From Pectinophora gossypiella (lineage: Eukaryota > Arthropoda > Insecta > Lepidoptera > Gelechiidae): a stretch of DNA of 64,000 bases. The position numbers and the translations under genes were made by a program. Under the pieces are notes generated by a model. It was not told the DNA's origin. It did not search any database and worked only from the letters and a program-made list of their open reading frames with translations. Each line of letters begins with the position of its first letter. The first letter of the stretch is position 1. The stretch lies in assembly GCF_024362695.1 (NCBI RefSeq), contig NW_026063254.1, positions 124,001 through 188,000 on the forward strand, read 5' to 3'. Shown here piece by piece: positions 20,150 to 31,500 of this stretch.

Positions 20150-21911
20150 AACTTTATTATCGTCTATTGAGAATTTACCTGACATTGTTGAAAGATACCT
20201 GCGCCACCTCGACGAGTCCAAGGGTTGTGGTCCGGACGGAATACCTCCCGTATTTTTAAAGCGTTGTAGCAAAGAACTTTCACATCCCATTAGCATTCTT
20301 TTTAAATTATCTCTTTCTAACGGTATCGTGCCATCCTTCTGGAAGCGTTCTCTCGTCTTACCAATTTTTAAAAGTGGTAACAAGCACAATATTCGCAATT
20401 ATCGGGGTATATCAAAATTATCAGTAATTCCCAAACTGTTTGAGAAAATTGTTTACGACAAGTTATTTCCCGCTGTTAGACCTCTTCTCGTCCCCCAGCA
20501 GCATGGATTTGTTACAGGCCGATCCACAGAGTCTAATTTATGTGAGTACTCGGATGTGATTCTGGATGCTGTGGGTAATGGTTACCGGGTAGATGCCGTT
20601 TATACCGATTTTTCTAAATGTTTTGACAAAATTTCCCATAATCTTCTAATACAAAAAATTGAACGTGTCGGTATACACGGTAATTTGCTCCGGTGGCTCG
20701 AATCATATCTCAGGAATCGAACCCAGGCAGTTGCAGTGAAGGGATTTACCTCCACATTCGTTCCGGTGACGTCAGGGGTACCCCAGGGCTCGCATCTCGG
20801 ACCATTGCTTTTTAACATTTTTATCAATGATATCTTACAATGTTTCCAATTTTCTAGGGCGTTACTATTTGCGGATGATACCAAATGTTTTAATATTATT
20901 AAATCAGATCAAGACTCTGTTAACTTACAGCACGATTTAAATCGTTTTGGTGATTATTGTTCGAAGAATAAATTATTTCTTAATTTGGATAAATGCTGTA
21001 CTATTTCTTTTAGCAGGAAAAAGAAACAAACTTTATTTAACTATTCTCTCTATAACAAACAACTAGTTAGAGTGTCTGAGGTCCGAGATCTGGGTGTATA
21101 TTTAGATGACCAACTATCGTTTAAATCTCATATCAACAGAATTGTAGCTAAAGCATATAAGATGTTGGGTTTTGTATTCAGACAAAGTGTTGATTTTAAG
21201 CAAATAAGCACTTTACTCGTCCTTTACAATTCTTTTGTGAGGTCACATCTGGAATATGCCTCCACGGTATGGAACCCTCACTATGCTGTTGATAAAACTG
21301 CGATTGAGCGAATACAAAATAAATTTATCAAGCGCTTAAAGTATAGATTCAAGTATACAACTCCTGACTTGCAGAGCCTGGAAGAACGCCGGGATCAGAG
21401 AGATGTGATATTTTTGTATAAAATTTTACATAATCGAGTAGAATCTCCATACCTTTTAAGCAAAATCTCACTTAGCTGTCCAAGAGCCAACCTCCGTTTG
21501 TCAATTAGACCAACTTTCGTCTTGCCACGTTTCCGTACTAATTTCACTAGTAACCGCTTTATTAGACGTTCTTGCCATGTTTTTAATTCTAAATTTAACG
21601 ATGTAGACATTTTCCACCTTAACTTTCAGAAATTTGCTTCCTCTATCAAAAGAAAAAAAAAAAATAATAGGTAGAAAAAAGTAGAAATTGTAAAATCTTT
21701 ACGTTGGAGCACTATACGCTTGTCATAAATTTTCGGTTTTTTTTTCCTCTAATTGTATGAGTTGCTTTTCTTTGAATACCCAATAGCAGGTATTATTCTT
21801 TGGTGAAAACTTGATTGGCTATTGTACTACTTATATGTGTTATATTTATAATGTGTTATAAAAGCTGTATGTTTTCCTTAAATAAATAAAATAAAAAAAA
21901 TAAATAAAAAA
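20150..21911 (+). mobile_element. Jockey/CR1-like LINE, 5'-truncated, inserted in gypsy gag
   Basis: The element starts within the RT-coding region at about 20150, straight after the gag codon GCA, and ends in an AT-rich tail of A(n)T units (21880-21911) directly before the resumed gag. Apart from this truncation the rest is intact. No clear target duplication is seen. Confidence 0.88.
20160..21674 (+). CDS. LINE reverse transcriptase (partial, intact C-terminal part)
   Basis: Reverse transcriptase of a jockey/CR1-type LINE. The frame is open from about 20160 (DESKGCGPDGIPPVFLK, RT motif 1) through 20328 to the stop at 21674. Visible motifs: NYRGISKLSVIPKLFEK, VYTDFSKCFDKISH (motif A), TSGVPQGSHLGPLLFNIFIN (motif B), LLFADDTKCF (motif C as FADD), and a C-terminal region with LEERRDQRDVIFLYKIL. 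The endonuclease domain is lost to 5' truncation, so it cannot be active alone. No stops in about 500 codons indicates a recent insertion. Confidence 0.92.
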   Translation, partial: SSIENLPDIVERYLRHLDESKGCGPDGIPPVFLKRCSKELSHPISILFKLSLSNGIVPSFWKRSLVLPIFKSGNKHNIRNYRGISKLSVIPKLFEKIVYDKLFPAVRPLLVPQQHGFVTGRSTESNLCEYSDVILDAVGNGYRVDAVYTDFSKCFDKISHNLLIQKIERVGIHGNLLRWLESYLRNRTQAVAVKGFTSTFVPVTSGVPQGSHLGPLLFNIFINDILQCFQFSRALLFADDTKCFNIIKSDQDSVNLQHDLNRFGDYCSKNKLFLNLDKCCTISFSRKKKQTLFNYSLYNKQLVRVSEVRDLGVYLDDQLSFKSHINRIVAKAYKMLGFVFRQSVDFKQISTLLVLYNSFVRSHLEYASTVWNPHYAVDKTAIERIQNKFIKRLKYRFKYTTPDLQSLEERRDQRDVIFLYKILHNRVESPYLLSKISLSCPRANLRLSIRPTFVLPRFRTNFTSNRFIRRSCHVFNSKFNDVDIFHLNFQKFASSIKRKKKNNR

Positions 21912-22575
21912 ATGTTGAACCAGTGCAATATAGTCGGCAAACGCGCGGTAGATTGTCTGATACACGGGTTGAGTGACAAAACTACAAAGTCGAATGCTTT
22001 GGCGTTACGGTGCACAGAACCTGAACAGTTATTAGAATTCCTAATGAGTAATAAGGAGACAAATATCCCAGAACGTTACAATTTTAGGAATAGGCCAAAC
22101 GTAGGGTTCAATACAACTAGCGGCAGCAATGGTAATAGAGCTAGTGGTTTCAAGATAAAATCAGTACCGAATGACACCGGTATATTTTGTTTTAATTGTA
22201 AGGGATCAGGTCACCCATTTCGAATGTGCCCGAAACCACTTATTCAATGTACTCGGTGCAACAAAGTAGGCCATAAAATAGACAGTTGTTTTATGAAACC
22301 CGACGAGCAACGTGATAGTAAGGCTACCAATTCTCAAAAGACGATGTGCATATCCACTTCTACTCTGAACATAAAGTTCTATAAAGAAGTTTTTATTAAC
22401 GAGGTTCCAGTGAAAGCTTTTGTAGATTTCGGCAGTGAGGTTTCTCTTTTGGCAAATTCAGAATTAACACATTTGGGCCTTCAACACAACAACGTAACGA
22501 CAGCTTTGAGGGGATTTGGCAACGAAGTTGTTTATTCGTTAGGGAAGGTGACGATTGGCTTCACACCCTGCAGTT

Positions 22576-23126
22576 AGGCGATAGTGAATTATGCCGGATT
22601 CGAGAGATACTTTCATCTGACTTAGATGCTAATGGATTAAAAGAAATAAAGGAAAATTATGTTATCAAGGATAACAAGTTATACAGGTGTGTTAATTGTA
22701 ATAGATCTGATTTGCGTTGGGTGGTGCCGAAGGGGGCAAGGTGGCAGCTATGTCGTATGAACCACGACGACATAGGCCACTTTGGCCTAGAGAACACTGG
22801 ATCGGTTGAAGAGGACATATTGGTTTTCCTAAGATGTCAAGATTCGTGAAAAAAAAATATGTGGATGCTCGCATCGAATGCGCATATTCTAAAAATATGC
22901 GAATTAGTAAAGATTACGTCTACAAATTTTAAAAATGATGGAAAAAGTAAAAAGTTACTACCACAATTATTCGGGTCCATATCGTGTTATTGCAGTACTC
23001 GGTAATGACCGGTATAAAATCGCGGCGATACCAGGTTTAAGTAAAAGTAGACATAAGCGTAAAACTACAGTCGCTGCCGATCGTTATGTTGCCTTGGGTT
23101 CATGTAGCAGCCTTAAGCATAAATGA
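22576..23126 (+). pseudogene. Ty3/gypsy integrase remnants
   Basis: 22585-22800 reads like the N-terminal HHCC zinc finger region of a Ty3/gypsy integrase (KLYRCVNCNRSDLRWVVPKG, CRMNHDDIGHFGLE). After a deletion, 22935-23126 matches the integrase C-terminal GPY module (YYHNYSGPYRVIAVLGNDRY). The catalytic core is missing. Together with the upstream gag-protease this is a badly deleted single element. Confidence 0.75.
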
Positions 23127-23156
23127 AAGTGACACGGATCTTGAAAATATTGACAG

Positions 23157-24960
23157 TGAACATGATATTTAACAGCGTTTATTGTTGTTGATCATGACTT
23201 AGAGTTACGAATCAAATTTAAATCAACGATATTACATCTTTTGTATTTAGTAGAAATATCAATATGTGTAAAATGTGTATGAAGGTATCACGATACGATA
23301 AGATTAAAGGTATTATGACAATAGTTTGTTAAATTCAAACTCAAATTATTTAATTCGGACTGTATCCATATATGTTAGTAACAAACAACTTATATGTTAA
23401 GGTAGCGACCATTTGATTGGCTCGTTAAATTTAAAGTATAAAGTATTATGTCATTGGTTAGGTAATATTTGAGAAACAGAGGACCATGTGATTGGTTCGT
23501 TAAATTTAAGGTATAAAGAACAATTGGTTAACTAATATTAGAGAAACAGATGTAACGAAGCATTTCGGACCAACGAGCCTTGTAGCGACATCTTGTGGTT
23601 TCTGGCGATATAACATTGTTTTTATATTTTACCCGCAGGAAATCACAGATGGCGCTGCAGGGTTATCGATGGGCCCGAATATTTTTAATTATTTTATTTT
23701 CTTCAAAATTTGGTATATTAAAATTATCTGCAACATTTATTTTTGATATATTATAATTATATTGTTTAAATTTTGGGATCAAACAAGTCGATCGATTGTT
23801 GTCGTTGATTCGGCGAATTTATGGTTTGGTAGATTTTTTCTAGTTTGGCAACTTTGTTCGTGGTTCTTGTGTCAGACTGACAGCTGGCTGAGCTGAGAGA
23901 CAGGTTTTGGATAGTGGGGACGTCGCGAGAGCGCCGGAGACTCCACTGCCGTAACTATAATGTGGGCAAATTAAAAGCCACGATTTATCGGCGACATCAA
24001 GAGCCGATGTCTCAATTTAAATAAATAACTTAACCGAGATGGTAAGTCCTCGCAATTCTTCGTGCATATTTTTGCACCAACTTTGTGATAACCTCGAGGT
24101 CCTTGTTTTCAGCAACATCACTGAAATCCCATCGCCGAAGGTCCAGTGGGTGGGTTTAGGTTTCATCCGAGCGATGCCCTACTATCCCGGATGAACCTGT
24201 AAGTTATTTTCTTTGTTTTACACTCGTGAGTTGCATTGCCACGCTGTCAGCTGAACCACATGCTAATCATTGCCATTCCTTGTTGCAGATGGGGTCTTTT
24301 TTCTTTAAGTTTTTAAAGTTTTAAAGTTTTGAGTTTTTAATTGTTTTAACGTCTTTAAAGTTTTAACGTTTTAATTTTCGAACGTTTTGCAAGTTTTAAT
24401 CTAAGAAGAAGTTTATGATTGGATCAGACTATTTCAACAAATTTTGTGAATGAAGATTGCTACTGTTTTCTTCTGCGTTTGCAAGTTATTACAAGCTTCA
24501 TTTCGGCGGAGCTTGCCTTGGTTGTTTGCACGTCGAAGCTTTCCTTTGTGCGGCGCGCATGTGGATGTGCCGCGCCTCTCCTTTTGTCAACACACCGGAT
24601 AAGGCCCGGTGAAGGTCTGCGAGGTTGACCGGTGGACGTGCAGCCCGCCAGCTGCGTAACAGTTGGCCCGCTGCGCCGCCATCGTCCAGCACGCCCTGGC
24701 CTGAGCCGGCCCCAACTCATCACCTGTACGGTATTCCGGAACGCCTCAGGTAGGCCTGATAGTCGGAGGTCCTCGAGTAAGTGAGGTGCCTACAGGTGTA
24801 CGGACAGTGTTTTTTAAATATAGTGATATCCCATGGTTGTTACGGAGTGACAATTAACCTGACGGACCAAAGCGCGACCTGTCTCCCTCCATAGGGTTTT
24901 TACCTGCCCATGGTTGTACTTTAATATTATATTATAAAATATACATTGTACAAATTCAAA
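23157..24960 (+). promoter_or_regulatory. Probable gypsy LTR / leader region with 38-bp repeats
   Basis: This follows the integrase end and has no long ORF. At 23408-23553 are four 38-bp units containing ATTGG (reverse CCAAT box) in three slightly different forms. Farther on are good splice-like sites (donor ATG|GTAAGT at about 24041, donor CTGTAAGT near 24190, acceptor TTGTTGCAG near 24290) and GC-rich DNA at 24540-24780. The location suggests the 3' LTR, but I could not find a second copy to prove it. Confidence 0.4.
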
Positions 24961-25122
24961 GGGAGTTTTCTTTGTCTCATGCTCACCGGTCTATAACATC
25001 TAGCTGTGCCCTTCAGGTAAACACCACTTTATAAATTTTCTGAAACATATCAGTATTTTAACACCATTTTCTCTTTACACTACCTTGCCTATAGGTAGCA
25101 AAAGATTTCCGTTTCACAGACG

Positions 25123-25345
25123 ACCATGTGATTGGCTCGTTGGTTTGAAATAAAAAAGGACCATGTGATTGGTTCGTTAAATTTAAGGTATGAAGAACCA
25201 TGTGATTGGTTAACTAATATTAGAGAAACAGACGACCATGTAATTGGCTCGTTGGTATTGAAATAAAAAAAAACCATGTGATTGGTTCGTTAGAACTGAG
25301 ATAGAATGGACCATGTGATTGGTTCATTAGTATGTAATATAGATT
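25123..25345 (+). repeat. Minisatellite of six 36-38-bp units with CCAAT-box core
   Basis: Six units of the form GACCATGTGATTGGTTCGTT plus a variable spacer start near 25123, 25158, 25196, 25234, 25271 and 25308. It is the same family as the array at 23408-23553, including the longer phrase TTAACTAATATTAGAGAAAC in one unit of each. It probably comes from the U3 of the same retroelement. Confidence 0.8.
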
Positions 25346-25359
25346 AATTTAATTGTAAA

Positions 25360-26721
25360 CAAAATCTATTACCTTTTACCAAGCAATTATAAAGCATATA
25401 GAAACATTATGTAACGCCACAGCTAAATCTTTAAAAGTATCATATTATAGGCAGGAACTCTATAAAAACGTTGGAAACAACAAGGCTACCTGGACCACAA
25501 TAAAAGAGATCTGTAACCTTACCACTCAGAATGCACCCGCCTGTGATCTGTTTCAGATAACAGATTCACCAGTTGAATCCCTTGATCTGGTGAATAAGTT
25601 TTTTACGTCAGTAGGTAGTGAGCTAGCTGACGAAATACTTATAAATCTAGGACAATCTGTGCAGGATCTGACTAACACCCAACAGACGACCCCGGTGAAT
25701 AGTATCCATTCGATAATGATGGTTCCAACTAACTATCTAGAAGTGGACAAGATAATTCTTAATATGAAGAGCAAAAGCGCCCCTGGCATGGACTCAATCT
25801 CCTCCGACTATGTCAAAAAATTCCATACCATACTTTGTAATCCGATTGCCCACATGTGCAATTTAAGTTTGGCTACTGGAAGTTTTCCAGGACTCTTCAA
25901 AAAGGCGGTTGTTATACAGGTTCATAAGGGAGGTGATAGAGCCACGGTGTCGAACTACAGGCCTATTTCTTTACTCAGTACGATTAGCAAGATATTGGAG
26001 AAAATTGTTAACATCAGACTTATTAAATTTCTCGAAAGTAAGGAGCTCCTAGCGTGCAACTAGTACGGATTTCGTCCGAACAAGTGCACTGAGGATGCTG
26101 TTATAGCCCTCTCCAATCTGGTGACTAATTATCTTGATACAGGCGAAAAATGCGTAAGTGTTTTTCTTGACTTAAAGAAAGCATTCGACACCGTGTCAAT
26201 ACCACTACTCCTCCATAAGTCTGAGCATCTTGGGGTCCGTGGAGTAGCGCTTGAATGGTTAAGGGACTACTTATCGTCTAGAGAACAAGCAGTAAGAGTG
26301 TCTGGAATTAATAGTAGCAACTCCCGTGTAACGTACGGTATACCACAAGGAAGTACTCTAGGACCAACATTGTTCTTGATTTACACCAACAATCTTTGCC
26401 AACTGCAACTTTAAAATGGTTATTTGCTTGCGTTTGCTGATGATACGGCCCTAATATTCCATGGTCCTTCTTGGGACGATGTCCAAACTAGCACTGAAAA
26501 AGGACTTAAGGCCGTAACCCATTTGGTTGGAAGACAACCTCCTTACCATTAATGTGCCCAAAACAAAATATATCTGTTTTGGCAAAACAGCGGCAACCAG
26601 ACCTCCAGTATCTTTTAAAGTACCAGCTCATACCTATCCGTGCAACAGGCAAACGGGCTTGCCCGGCACATGTACTTGTAAACGCCTGGCCCAAACATCA
26701 ACGATGAAATATCTAATATGA
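25360..26721 (+). pseudogene. CR1/jockey-like LINE reverse transcriptase relic
   Basis: Reads from about 25390 (SYYRQELYKNVGNNKATW) to 26063, stops, resumes at 26066-26414, is frameshifted again and continues to about 26720. RT motifs: KSKSAPGMDSISSDYVKK, NYRPISLLSTISKILEK, VSVFLDLKKAFDTV (motif A), YGIPQGSTLGPTLFLIYTN (motif B) and FADD near 26440. One nonsense codon (26061-26063) and two small disruptions make it inactive. It differs from the LINE at 20150 in sequence. Confidence 0.85.
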
Positions 26722-26748
26722 TTGTTATATTCGACTTGTAATTTATTT

Positions 26749-27382
26749 TCAATCAATCAATAATACTTTATTGCACAACGACATATACAAAGGACATAAG
26801 CATACGAATAAAAACATAAGTACAATAGGCGGCCTTATTGCTAAATAGCAATTTCTGCCAGGCAATCTTAGGGTGAAAGAAGTTAATGCATTGGAGCACG
26901 GGCTGGTGCAATAAACATATAATGACACGAACAATAATAAAAAGAAAAATAAAATAAAATAAGAAAATATTAATAATAAATAATATATATATATGAATAT
27001 ACACACACACACATACACACATATACATACATACAAATAGCCTATACAATATAATAATACATATAAGGAGAATAAGAAAAAAAACACTTCCAAGTTATGC
27101 CTGCAGGAAGAGCGCTTCACTCTTGCCCTGAAAGAGTCCAGAGAAGGAGCCCTCCTGACAGTCTCAGGTAGAGAGTTCCACAACCGGACAGCCCGCAACG
27201 TGAAAGAGCAAGAATAAAAGTCAGTGGAATGGACAGGGATATTAAGGGATAAGGTGTGGGACGATCGCAAAGTACGATCAAGGACAGAGGATTTAAAAGA
27301 GAAACGATCTTTAAGGTAAGATGGAGTAGTAGGAAGATTAAGGATGGAGTACAGGAGACACAAGATGTGGAGATCCCTACGG
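26749..27382 (-). mobile_element. LINE 3' fragment (minus strand)
   Basis: On minus, 27396-27060 encodes a typical LINE RT C terminus (RRDLHILCLLYSIL, FTLRAVRLWNSLPETVRRA, LDSFRARVKR). It is followed by an AT-rich 3' UTR ending GCAATAAAGTATTATTGATT at 26749. Its 5' end abuts the env relic near 27383, so it truncates the start of that gene. Confidence 0.8.
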
Positions 27383-27835
27383 CGACGATATAACAATCAT
27401 ATTAGTTTAACTAAAGAATGGATGTTACGCCATTCTAATATATTAGAGAAAATAGAATACAATCAGAATAAGATAAGTAAAGTGGTCAATTTGATATTAA
27501 ATAGTGATAGCTCTAGGGAAAATGATCTTATAAAATATGCGCATCTCGCACAATACTTGTTAATTTTGAGCCATAATATCGAGACGCTTTCTGATGAGAT
27601 ACGTAAATTAGAAAATACTATAGCTTTCATTCGAGCGTCAAGCGTCTCTCATTTTACACTTAGTTTATCATTATTAAAAGATATGTTAGATAAATTAAAA
27701 GTTTTGTATAAGCCGGACGAAGTCCTTGACGTAGACCTTAGGGAATATTATGATATAATAAGGTTAGGATTTTTCTATATAAATGAGGAAATAGTTATAG
27801 TCTATAAAATGCCGATTGCCTATAGTAATATATAT
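27383..27835 (+). pseudogene. Errantivirus-type env relic, N-terminal part
   Basis: An endogenous insect retrovirus (gypsy/errantivirus) envelope fragment. The frame from about 27383 has the helical region expected after the fusion subunit start and then the conserved stretch around DVDLREYYDIIRLGFFYI. The 5' portion of the gene, including signal peptide and furin site, is missing because a LINE fragment sits there. At 27835 the gene is cut by the BEL LTR; the frame resumes in the same phase at 41089. It is non-functional as it stands. Confidence 0.8.
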
Positions 27836-28340
27836 TGTGCGATCTGCGCAATTTACAGGTGTCGCTGATAGAATATATATATAAATAAATGACTGTATGT
27901 TAAGAGATTGTATAGAACGAACAATTGTCTGCTCTAATCGGCGAGTAAAAGGATCTCCACCAACCTTTATCATCCACAATCGAGCTGGAATCTGGACAGC
28001 TGGGCAGCCTCTGGAGTGCCTGAACGTCAGGCCGGCGACCAAGGTCAGAGTAACACTCACTTAACCCGATCGGGTGAGCAAAAATATATTGTTCAGTTCA
28101 AAATCACACAACAGTTCCAATAAACGTTATTGAAGCTCCAATGGAGAACACAGATATGCGTGAAACGTTCACGTCTAGGCTGCAAGTCGTAAGGGCGTGA
28201 GTTTTGTACAGAACGTCTGTACTAGCCCGCGTCGAACGTCGAACAGAAGGATTGCCAGTCATACATCCAGTGACGGTGGACTGACAATTATTTGATCGAG
28301 ATTTTACATTTACCCACCAATATTGAGCAGATATTGAACA
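27836..28340 (-). repeat. BEL LTR (3' LTR in element orientation)
   Basis: 505 bp. It is identical to 40579-41083 except for two substitutions near 28071-28077. The adjoining C-rich run (28342-28349) is the polypurine tract on the coding strand. Confidence 0.96.
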
Positions 28341-28512
28341 TACCCCCCACCGAAATCATAGTGATGATTTCCTGCGTGTGTAGTGTGTGTAGTATAAGAT
28401 AAAATTTTACTCATAAAAGATACATTAACCTAGTGTAAAGTGTAGCTAATGTAGTCTTAATGTAAAGTGTTTAACATCTACTTAAATACTTAAATAAAAA
28501 TAAAATAATATA

Positions 28513-31500
28513 TTAGTTTGCATAAGGCAAAGGACAAACTTTATTAACGGGTCTCTTCAAGTGCCCGTTTTGAGTGCGCACAGTAACAACGCGTACTATG
28601 TCATCTACACCTGGATGAATTGCTTCAACCCTACCTAAAGGCCACTGCAAGGGACGAGTTAAGTTAGACTTGAGTAAAACTAAATCGCCGACCTTCAGAT
28701 TAGGACGTTGTACGAACCACTTTGCTCTCTGTTGTAGAGTATGTAAATAGTCATCGGACCACCTTCTCCAAAATGATTGAGATATCTTCTGGATGGATTG
28801 CCAACGTGACAACCTATTCAGAGACACGTCTTGCAAATCATACTCTGGGACGGCTACTAAGCTTTGACCAATCAGAAAATGACCGGCAGTTAATACGTCA
28901 AACTCTTGAGGGTTGTCCGACAATGAGCACAGTGGGCGTGAATTCATCACAGCTTCAATTTTGCAGAAAACTGTGCACAACTCTTCAAAGGTGAGAGTTT
29001 TATCACCTACAGCACGACAGAGGTGATGCTTGGCTGATTTAATACCAGCTTCCCATAGGCCTCCCATAGAGGCAGCGTTGGGTGGGTTAACACGCCAATC
29101 TATGGAGCGCAAGGCACACCCTTCAAGAATATCATCTTGAACTTGTTTATTATTAAGAAATGCGGTAACTTCTTGTAAGTGTTTGGCAGCAGCCATAAAA
29201 TTCGTGCCGCAATCTGAATAGAGGCAACTACAAAGACCACGACGCGCTACAAAGCGATCTAATGTGGCAAGAAAACATTCACATGATAAATCAGTCAGTA
29301 CTTCTAAATGTACTGCTTTTGTTGAAAAGCAAATAAAGAGACATAAATAAGCCTTATATACCTTGGCATTACGCCGAAGACTTTCTTTTACAAAGAATGG
29401 TCCACCTATATCGCAACCAACGTGGTTGAAAACCTTATCTGGTTTAAGACGTGAAGCAGGGAGTGAACCCATTGTAGGTTGAATCGATGTCGGTCGAAAT
29501 TTAAAACAATTAGCGCACTTTGAAAGTACAGAACGGATTATGCTACGAGCATTTATAATCCAATAATTTTTACACAATATTCCTTGTAACGTACGGGGAC
29601 CTGTGTGCAAATAAAGTTTATGAAAGAACATAATGATTAATCGAGTCGTATGACATTTTTTAGGAAGAAGCACGGGCTGCTTTGTATTATACGGAAGGTC
29701 AGATTGTAAAATCCTACCCCCCACCCTGAGGAAACAATGGACATCGAGGAATGGCGATAACTTACGTAATGAAGATACGTAACCTTTTTTACGAAGGGTT
29801 TCAATTTCAAGATGGAAATGATTTGTTTGCACCACTCGAATGATAGTTTTGTGAGCCTGTTTCAATTCGGCAGTTTTCAATGGACCGACAATCAGATCAC
29901 ATCGCTTCACTTTCAACTTGAGATTATTTATGTAACGATGACACCAAGCTACAACGCGTTGGAGTTTACAAAAAAAGGAAAACTTGTTGAAAGTCTCTTC
30001 TAAGTCATTTTTAAAAGTATTTTTATCGTCACATAAAGTAAAATTAAACGAATCTGTATTAGATTTCAATTCCGGGACCTTGTTATGGTTTTTTAAAATG
30101 AAGGAACTTGTTGGCCAATGCTCTGGACTTTCATGTAGCCATGAAGGGCCATGAATCCATTCAGTTGCCGTAGCTACGAGCTGAGACGGCATAACTCCAC
30201 GGGAGCAGATATCGGCGGCATTGTATTCACTGTTTACGTGAAACCAACAGTAAGGAGGTACGACCTCAGTTATTTGACTAACACGGTTAGATACGTATGT
30301 TTTCAATTTATAAGGCGGAGTTTGAAGCCATGACAACACGACACTTGAGTCGCTGAATGCAGTTAACTGCACAGAAAATTCCTTTAAATTTTGTACGACA
30401 AAATTAATAAGCTTGGAAAGTAGCACGGCAGCTTCCAATTCAAGTCTAGGAATAGACAATGGTTTAGTCGGCGCTACTTTACTTTTACTAGTCAACAACC
30501 TAACCTTTACGTTCCCTGCCTTGTCCGTACTGCGTAGGTAAACGCAGGCGGCATAGCCGCGTGATGACGCATCACAGAAAGCTATTACTTGAACAGCGAC
30601 GAACGTAGGTATCAACAAATGACGTTCGATACGTAACTCTGCTAATGAATGCAAATCGGAAATAAATCTATACCACTTGTTGGACAATTCTTGTGGAAGG
30701 CGATCGTCCCATCCTATACCAAGCTTCCACAAGTCTTGCATGATGCACTTTGCGATAAAAGTACATGGGGAAATAAATCCAACAGGATCAAATATGCTTG
30801 CAAGTAATTGTAAAACAGAGCGTTTAGTATTTTTTGTGTCAGAAAAATTAAAATTAAAAGAAAAGCAGTCACATGCAGGCAGCCATGTCAAACCTAAAAC
30901 TTTTAAGGAAGATGATAACGTATCATCTTGGAAATTAATGGCCGTTGTTTGGTCGGCACTTACATTAGTAAGTAACTGAGGACAGTTACTTGCCCACTTG
31001 CGCAAATCGAAACCACTACTTTTAAGCAAGGATATGAGCTGAGTTTGCAAGGTGCAAGCTTCATCAATGGTCTGGCATGACCAGAGCAAGTCATCGACGT
31101 AAAATCCTTCCATTAAAACCTCAGCTGCCTTAGAAAGTGTCAAGTGACTTGACGATTGGGGGTTTGCAGCTAGTTGAGCTAACTCATCTAGAGCGAGCTG
31201 ATGCAACGTGCGAACAGCTATGTATGGAGCACTTCGAAGACCGTAAGTGTTGGTTTTTAATTCATATATTCTCACTGGCTGCGTGGGAGACTCACGCCAA
31301 AGAATATGCTGATATATTCTTTCAGATGGATCGATAAGCACCCCTCGGTACATCTTTGAAATGTCAGCTGTTAAACAGACTTCATATAATCTAAAGTTAG
31401 TGATTATTTTTAAAATATCTTGATGTAACTTCCTACCAGTTAACAGTGAGTCATTGAGAGATACGCCTGTCGAAGTCTTGGCAGAACCATCAAATACAAC

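Larger units (their letters stand above)
19119..22575 (+). pseudogene. Ty3/gypsy gag-protease relic 2, split by a LINE
   Basis: In order: an RS-rich N-terminal domain (19119-19559, many SRSR and RRHRSK units); a linker; the Gag core from 19820 (KNILPDFDPSSKGQ, YGWDERTTIHFAL, WQKKLCSAFPFEQNYGQ) to 20149; a LINE insertion; then from 21912 the Gag end, two CCHC zinc knuckles (CFNCKGSGHPFRMC and CTRCNKVGHKIDSC) and an aspartic protease start with DFG in place of the usual DSG/DTG (VKAFVDFGSEVSLL). Stops and frameshifts occur near 19560, 19880 and 20000. The RT and RNase H that should follow are missing. Assignment to a lepidopteran Ty3/gypsy lineage is by overall pattern. Confidence 0.8.

Noticed and set aside
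24030..24300. Host gene with exons around the GTAAGT sites
   Set aside because: No coding exon could be linked to them; they fit a retroelement leader at least as well.
24419..24723. Overlapping frames of 64-87 codons in the GC-rich leader
   Set aside because: Open on both strands because of base composition; no recognisable domain.
26768..27049. Hydrophobic 93-codon frame on minus
   Set aside because: Translation of a TA/CA-rich microsatellite in a LINE 3' UTR.
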